Of a stretch of 64,000 nt of DNA, positions 56,461 through 64,000 are shown in pieces. Within the stretch, counting starts at the first letter, position 1. Every line of letters starts with the position of its first letter. The stretch lies in assembly GCA_023213395.1 (NCBI GenBank), contig CM041465.1:231825741-231889740 (forward strand), given 5' to 3'. This stretch comes from Cycas panzhihuaensis (taxonomy: Eukaryota > Cycadophyta). The notes beneath the pieces were generated by a model that was not told where the DNA came from, ran no database searches, and saw only the letters and a list, made by a program, of their open reading frames with translations. The position numbers and the translations under genes are program-made.

Positions 56461-59400
56461 ACTTACATTCTATACAACTTTAATCTACTGCCATTAACTA
56501 GTTTAGTCAATGGTTGACCATCCAATTGTTGTAATTTCACTACTCCATTATCATGAATACAGTTAATTCTATATGGACCTAACCATCTTATTTTCATTTT
56601 GTCGTGTTTAAATTTAAATTTGCTATTATACAACAATACCAAATCATTTACCTTAAATTCAGGTTTTTTAAGGTGGCGGTCATGCCATGCTTTCCACCTT
56701 TTCTTTTCCACTTTCAATTCCCACAACGCTCGTGCCCTGGTCTCGTCCAGCTTCATTAACTGAATCAGTCGTTGATTGTAGGAAATTTTTGGATCTACCC
56801 TGAGATGCTGAGCCACTCTTAAGTTCTCTACTTGAAACTCCAGAGGAACCACAGCTTCTAATCCGTAAACCAATTAAAATGGGGTCTGCTTATAAGATCT
56901 TTTCTTCATCGTTCTGCCTGCCCATAGGGCTGAATGCAATTTCTCTGCCCAAACGGTTCGTTGTCCATTACAGATTTTCATCAAAGCAATCTTTAAGATT
57001 TTATTTGTGCTCTCTACTTGACCATTTGCTCTGGGATAATATGGCAAAGATTTTCCATGTTGAATCAAAAATTCTATGGGCAAGTATTTAATTGTTTGAT
57101 TCAAAAGGCACCACCTTGATCTGATACAATCTCCAAGGGACATTCGAATCTTATTATAATAACTTCGTACAAGAAGCGAGATGTGCTTCTTGCGTCACAT
57201 TTCTTCATAGGTTTGGCCTTTGTCCATTTGGTCAAAAAGTCTGTGGCCACCAGTATATATCTTGCATTTGTCCTTCTTGTTGGCGGACTGATTGGTCCTA
57301 CAAAGTCCAATCCCCATTTTTCAAATGGAGCTTGGACCAGTATGGGATGAAAAGGCATAAAATTTTGCTTTAACGGCTTCCATGCTCGTTGACAAATGTC
57401 ACAGGATTTTACCCATCTTTCAGCATCTTCGAACAGTGTTGGCCACCATAATCCCACTGTCAATATTTTTCTAGTTGTAGCTTCTCCTCCATGATGAGAT
57501 GAAGCTATCCCTTCACGGGCTTCTCTCAGAACTGGCTCTACTTCATGTTGAAGTATGCACCTCTGCAGAACTTCATCAAGTCCTAGCTTATAAAGCATAC
57601 CACCTATCAACTGGAATGGAAAAGTTTAAAACTCCTCCTTTCTGCCTTTTCCATCCCTCGAGGTGTTTGTCCTGTAGCTAGATATTCTACAATTCCTTCA
57701 TACCAAGCTGGAACAACTTCAATTGAGAATAATTTGTGGTCTGGAAAGTCATCAAACACTCCTTCACTTGACTCTCCTTTTTTTATTCTTGACAGTTGAT
57801 CTGGTATAACATGCTTCTCACCTTTCTTGACTACAATTTTAAACATGAATTCCTGGAATAACATTAGCCAGCGACTAATTCTTCCCTGCAAGATTGGTTT
57901 GTTAATCAAATACTGCAAAGTTTGATGATCCACAAAAAACACAAATGGATTTGCCAATAGATAATGCCGAAATTTTTGCAAGGCATACACCATGCCTAAT
58001 CCTTCACGTTCTATAACTGTATAGTTACGTTCTGTCAATATTAACTTCCTACTGGCAAAAGCAATGGGGAGATCTATTCTCTCATCCGCCGGTTGAGCCA
58101 ATGGCATATAGTGATGCATGTACATGTACATGGAATGGTTTGTTCCAGTCTGGAAACTTGAGCACAGGGGCTTCCATTATCTTTTTCTTCAAATCATCAA
58201 AAGATAGTTGTTGCCGCATAGTCCATTCCCATTTTATCGTTTTATTCAACAAAGACTCCAAAGGATAGGCTATCTGAGCATATCCTTTTATGAATTTTCG
58301 GTAATATCCAGTCATACCCAAAAAACCCTTTAGATTTTTCGGGTTTTGTGGTACAGGGAACTTCAGAATCACTTCCACCTTAGCTGGGTTCGTCATCAAT
58401 CCTTCCTTTGAGACAATGTCCCAACAAGGATCCGAATGGTACCATAAAGGTACATTTATCAAGGTTTAAACACAGTCTACTCTCCCTGCACAATTCCAAC
58501 ATTAGCCTTAATTGGAGCAGATGGTCTTGTAATCGGCTATACAAAGTCCAATCATCTAAAAACACCTCAATTGCTTTCCCTGGCAATTTCTTGAAGATTT
58601 TTAAAATAATCCTCTGGAATGTTACAGGAGCATTTGTCAGCCCAAATGGCATGACCCTATAGGAATAAGTGCTCCATTCTGTGACAAATGTTGTCTTTAG
58701 CTGATCCTCTACTGCAATCTAGACTTGATTGTATCCGCTAAAGCCGTCTGTGAATGAGAATATTTCATGCCCTACCACCTTCTCCAACACATCTTCTGTG
58801 AAGGGTATAGGGAATGGATCTTTCTTTGTGGCTTTATTTAAAGCACTGTAATCAACACATATGCGAAGTTTCTCGTTCTTCTTGGGTACCACCACTACTG
58901 GGCTGACCCATTCGTTGTTCTCTACCTCAAAGATGTATCCGGCTTCCAACAGCTTATCTAGCTCTGTTGACTGCGCTGGGGGTGCCTTGTTACACTTACG
59001 AGATACCCCTTGCTACACTTGTCAAGGTTACACAGCGCTATAGTCTAGTTTCAGGATACCGTCAACATGGTCATTCACATACATTCCATATATAATTCAC
59101 AGAATGGTACACAGCGATGCAATCAATACATACTCGAAATCATCATCACAACACCAAGAATACACCAATTTCCACATAACTCTTCCTTTTATTAAGTCAA
59201 GCAGTTCATTTACAGAGGGGAATGCATTCCGGTGACATACGATCTTTCTGTTACAATGCGTACCCAGATGGTACTTATCATACAGTGATGCTCCAAATGG
59301 CTGTCATGCGTACTGGCTCCTGCACCTTTGCGTACCCGTGATATCCGGCTCTCTCCCTCGAGAGTATACCATAGGATTGAATCACTCGGCTCTCACCCTA

Positions 59401-62400
59401 ACCAGGTGAATCATGCGTACCTCCTTAAGTACTCATGCTGGTACCTTTTGGCTGAAGGGTTATGACTGTCATAACGTACCCCTTCGATCATGCGTACCCT
59501 TTCACTTAATCACTTGTTTAGCCTTAATTAATCCGTCCTTTGAGTCCAGATGCGTCGTCGGCACCTCAACGGGCCTTCCTTTGGTCCCCTTGAGTCGTGC
59601 GTACCGCTTCTGCTCGGTTCCGTTCCGCCGTTGGTACGTATCTGTCATACGTACCCATTCTAGGTACGCACCTGTCATACGTACCCAGAATGCTAGTTTT
59701 TCTGCCGTTTTGCCTTGTGCGTACCTCCGTACGGTCCGTACTTGCATTCCTTTGGTCAATACAAGCCTGTATTCTGTCTTCCTCACGGTCTATGTCATAA
59801 TATGTCCCAACATCTATCCTGGGTCAACATGATTGGGTTGAGCATCCTTGCTCAACAAAAATTTCAAAATTTGGGGTATTCCTTCCCCTCTCTGTTCTAA
59901 AAGGCTCCTGCTTTGCCGCCTGCTTTCTGTTAGGTCGCCATTCTTGGTTAATAAATCCTCATCTATTGGCGCTTTGTTTTGTTCAACTTTCCCTTGATTT
60001 TCCGTATGATGATATATCTTTCCTCCATGCTTCACCATATTGCTTATTTGTATGATATGAGTTACGGTTGTTTTCTGCTTTTTATTTTTTGTATTTTATT
60101 TTACATACCGAATCGAATCACGTTTCGGTATCAAGGCAGTCGATTTTGCCTCAATTTCATGCAACACGTTATAGTACAACCGGTGATCCTACCGGTAAGT
60201 TGCTCCACCCTAGTTGATATAGGGTTTGGTTTACTACCCTTGACCATTTCGGTAGTAGCCGGTCCGATAGTTTCTTCAACCGGATAGTGCCATTTTGGTA
60301 CACCTTCTCAATCATATATGGGCCTTTCCAATGCATCTTCAATTCTCCTTGGGTTGTTTGGGATTTGTTGTCGAATCGCCATACTCGATCACCCTTCTTG
60401 AAATACGATGTCTTGTCGTGGCGGTCGTGCCTTGTCCTTTTCCGCCTTTTCCTTGGTGTGGTATGCTTTGTCGATTTCTTCTTATGATCCCTTAATTGGT
60501 CTTCTCCTAACCAATGTTCTCTACAATGTCTCGAATGGGAAATTCCACATAGTGGTTCTCCATAAAAGGGCTTCACATAATCTCCAACATATTCTCCATG
60601 ATTTCTATCTTCTGGAGTGGCAACTATTTCAGTCACATTCCGAGAAAGTAGGTTACATCTATAGGATGAGGGGTTGACTTCATATGTGTCCCGTAACCAA
60701 TAATCCACAAATCTCATCCTGTTTCCATTGTCTGCAGAGTTGTAAATTTCTCCAAAGTACGTCGGTTCTTCTCGCTGGTGGTTAGTTGACGTGGTGGACT
60801 TTTCTGCCATATGGTAGAGATTTTCTTCGCCGAACGAAGAAGCTGTTGTTTCACTCGCAATGGTTGTACTTGAACCATTGTCAGGTATCACTTCAATGGA
60901 ACTCTTCCCGAACATCGGTAATACTACTTCATTCCCTTCATCTGACAAGGTGAAGGTTACGTCTTTCCAACTTTGGAGACATTGGGTTTTATATAACCAT
61001 GGCCTTCCCAACAGTGCTGGATAGGGTGTTGCTCCTTTCTCTGTTTCTACAATCGTGAAGTCGATTCGCACCACTATCCCTGCCACGTCTACTTTGATAT
61101 TGACTAGTCTGCCCATAGGTCATACCAATAGTTCATTAGCCAATTTCAGCGAATAAGTCGTTGCTTCCAACTTCGGGCTTCCTAATTTACGCCATGTTGC
61201 AGCTGGTAACACGTTTACTGCTGCGCCTCCATCCACAATTACTCGTGGGAATGTTTCTCCCAAGACTGACATGGTTACCATTGGATCCATGTCGAATGAT
61301 GGTATAATTTGCTTCAAACTTTTGGTAATTCCTTTACTCAGCACTCCTCCTTTAATCCAATCAATAACTTGGGACAGGAGGATAGTCAACTATAACTGTT
61401 TCACCAAATTCTCCATTAATAGCAACATTCTGGGGATATCCTCAGTTGGCAATCCTTTGAAAAGTTCTTCCATCTGCACCATTTGGGGTTTTGTCTTAAG
61501 TTCTTCTGGTAGTCTTTCTTGCTCCTTTTGTTTATTTTTCCGAACATAGACGTATTTCGTTTCCGGTTTACCCATTGGTAGTGTATTCTCCTCCCGAACT
61601 AGGCCATCTAATACTTGTTTTGCTTGTCTATACCGATCCATTTCTGTTGGTGGATTTGGATATCCTTCATCCAATTTCTCTTTCTGTTTATTTTGTAATT
61701 TCACATTTTTGGCTTCTGGTACGATTGTCATCAGGTTAGTCGCTTTGGCTTTGCCTTTGCAATCTTCTGTTTTGTGGTCACTTGGGCCCACGATTCTGCC
61801 TCTGAACGGCTTCGTATTCCTACTTCTTTGGGCATTCCAGCTTCCGATTGCGGCGTAGACAGATGAGGCATCTCCCCATCGGCTGTTTCTTCCTCGAGGG
61901 TTCTGGTGCGCCCCTCGTTGTATACACATTCCGAGGTGGGTTACCCCTTCCCCGACCTCGTCCTCTGAATGCTTTCCCCCTGGGATTGTAGAAACAATCC
62001 TTGGTTGTATGTGTGTCAACCTCACATATATGGCACCACTTCTCTTGTTGGTGCATTGCACTATTTTTTAAATTTAAATCACATTCCCTGGTGGTATGTG
62101 AGTTTTCTTCACAAATGTGGCACCACTTGGTTACCCTTCCAGTGTGCTCTTTCTTTTTAGGTGTTTCCTCTTCTTCACGGTTATTTCTAACTTTCAATCT
62201 AGCTACCTCTTTTCTCAATGCCTCTAATTCTGATTCCTCCTCTGCTACCCCTACCTGGCAGAAGGGTCGGTTGTACTGGTTTTGCTTCAACTCTCTAATC
62301 TCGTCTTGTAACCTCAGTGAAGAAGGAGTCTTGTCCTCCCGCTTGGGCATCCATTTCCATTTCAAAGTCTAATGCCAGATCTTGAGCATTCTTGAATGAT

Positions 62401-64000
62401 TTCAATGGATGTGCATGCATCATGGTTCGCAACTTCTCATTCAGCCCTCTTACAAAGTAATTCTTCATATTATGGTCAGTTATTGTTTCATTGATCATGC
62501 CACGCAATAATTTTCATTCGGCTAATATAAGTTAGGAATGATTCTCCCTCTGTCGATCTCTCGTAGTGCGATTTCGGCTTCATTCTTTCGAAACTTTTGA
62601 AATCTTTCTTCAAATGCTTTCTTAATCTTCACCCATGGCTCATTCTTGTTTGTTTCCTTATACCATGCCAAGGGTACTCCTCTCAATGTCTGGTGAGCGT
62701 GCTTTGATTTCATCTTCGTCTGTAATCTTTTTGACATCAATGAGGCTCTGAAATAGATACACATGCTCTACTGCGTCTGAAGTATCGTTAAAGATTAGTT
62801 TCCCAAAATCTCTATAGTCGTCCATTTTGGGAGATTGTAACTATCCTCCACCTGATGGTGATTTTTCCCTTCCTCCCTCCTTTGGGGATGCACTGGGAGT
62901 AACTACCGCTATACTATCTTTTCCAAACAGCGGATTTTTGAATGGAGTTTTTATGTGTATAGGTTCCACTACACCTGGAACTTGTATAGTCAATGGTGTT
63001 ACCGTAATGTAAGATTGATCAGATCCCCTTTCTATCGAATCTTCAAAAACATCTCGTTAGCTTGTTCTCCCAATATGCCGAGGGACCTTCCTTCGCCTTC
63101 TTATCGCTGTCACCTAGGTCCTTCGGGCTGTCCTCCACTGGTATACTTCCCTCTGTTAGGATCTCTTTATGCTTTTCATCTAATTTTGGCTTCCCTTCAA
63201 TCTCCGGGCTAAACAAATCATCTCTGATTGGGGCTGGTGTCAATACCATGTGTTCGCCATGGGTTTCCTCTTCCTGAGGTGTCTGGGCTCCACTTGCCTC
63301 AGATCCTTCAACGGACTGTCCCTTAGTCTCATTGTTTTGCGAACTTAATCTCCTCGCCCTTCTGAGTTTTGCTTCTTTTGACCATCTTAGTGCCCTTTGT
63401 CTGCTGGTTTCCTTTTCCTTGGGTGAAGTATCCTTCTGGGGCTCTTCCGACCTTGAAGGCCTCTTAGGTGGCATTGGAAGGTACCACAGCTCTGGGTGGC
63501 TTAGTTATAGCTCGCCATCACGGCCGGCTGTGGTCCTCTGCCCTTTACACATACTTTTCTTTGAAACTCCTAGGCCCTTGTCCCTCCTCAGCGGATGTAG
63601 GCAACGGAACCAATGTTGACTGCTGGGGTATATTATTACACTTACGAGATACCCCTTGCTACACTTGTCAAGGTTACAGTAGCTATAATCTAGTTTCGGA
63701 TCTAGTCAACATGGTCATTCACATACATTCCATATATAATTCACAAAATGGTACACAAGATGTAAATCAATACATACTCGGAAATCATCATCACAACACC
63801 AAGAATACACCAATTTCCACGTAACTCTTCCTTTTATTAAGTCAGCAGTTCATTTACACAGTGGAATGCATTCACGAGCATTCCGGTGACATGCAATCTT
63901 TTACATTACAATGCGTGCCGGATGGTACTTATCATACGGTGATGCTCCAAATGGGCTGTCATGCGTGTTGGCTCCGCACCTTTGCGTGCCGTGATATCCG

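Overview
The window is repeat-dominated plant nuclear DNA. Every coding trace I can identify belongs to an LTR retrotransposon (Ty3/gypsy or Ty1/copia), most are broken by stops, frameshifts or deletions, and I recognise no host gene, rRNA or tRNA gene. Plant-type copia elements with short LTRs of about 185-190 bp, chromoviruses with a tRNA-iMet type primer site, and dense nesting of old elements point to a large-genome plant. A gymnosperm would fit, but the sequence alone does not prove it.

Layout. 1-461: tail of a copia element and its LTR. 462-2972: unassigned AT-rich DNA with a CA microsatellite. 2973-about 5000: element A (minus strand), a GAG-only type LTR element. 6167-22345: element D (minus), a complete chromovirus insertion with target duplication ATCGT. 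D is split in its protease by element E (9811-20285, minus, target duplication GCGTC), a large non-chromoviral gypsy element. 22757-28417: element M (minus), a second chromovirus related to D. About 28800-30968: element B (plus), GAG-only, related to A. 31114-32600: a diverged 750-bp tandem duplication with no known content. About 32735-35756: element C (minus), GAG-only with both LTRs and a primer site. 36572-39080: element N (plus), 5' part of a gypsy element. 39100-39975: copia K (minus) joined to gypsy L (39976-45386, minus). 45545-48015: copia J (plus), truncated by copia I (48016-about 51330, plus), which meets copia H (about 51400-53130, minus) head to head at a fold-back. 53139-58964: gypsy G (minus), interrupted in its reverse transcriptase by gypsy F (58965 to beyond 64000, minus).

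How the parts relate. D and M are potential autonomous-type chromoviruses (gag, protease, RT, RNase H, integrase, chromodomain), both now defective. A, B and C carry only a gag-like frame, yet share with D and M a short LTR signal about 100 nt downstream of the TATA box and (C) the same kind of primer site, so they look like dependants of such chromoviruses. E, F, G and L form a second family with LTRs of roughly 740-850 bp. E and G carry extra frames after integrase. E and L carry a repeated gag-like module between protease and RT. F is an internally deleted form in which the protease linker is fused in frame to the integrase C-terminus.

Most promising for novelty: the repeated gag-like module, the extra frames of E and G, the PR-linker/integrase fusion in F, the GAG-only family with its shared LTR signal, and the reiterated CpG-containing motifs in the E/F control regions. 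Divergence percentages, database matches and insertion ages were not computed.
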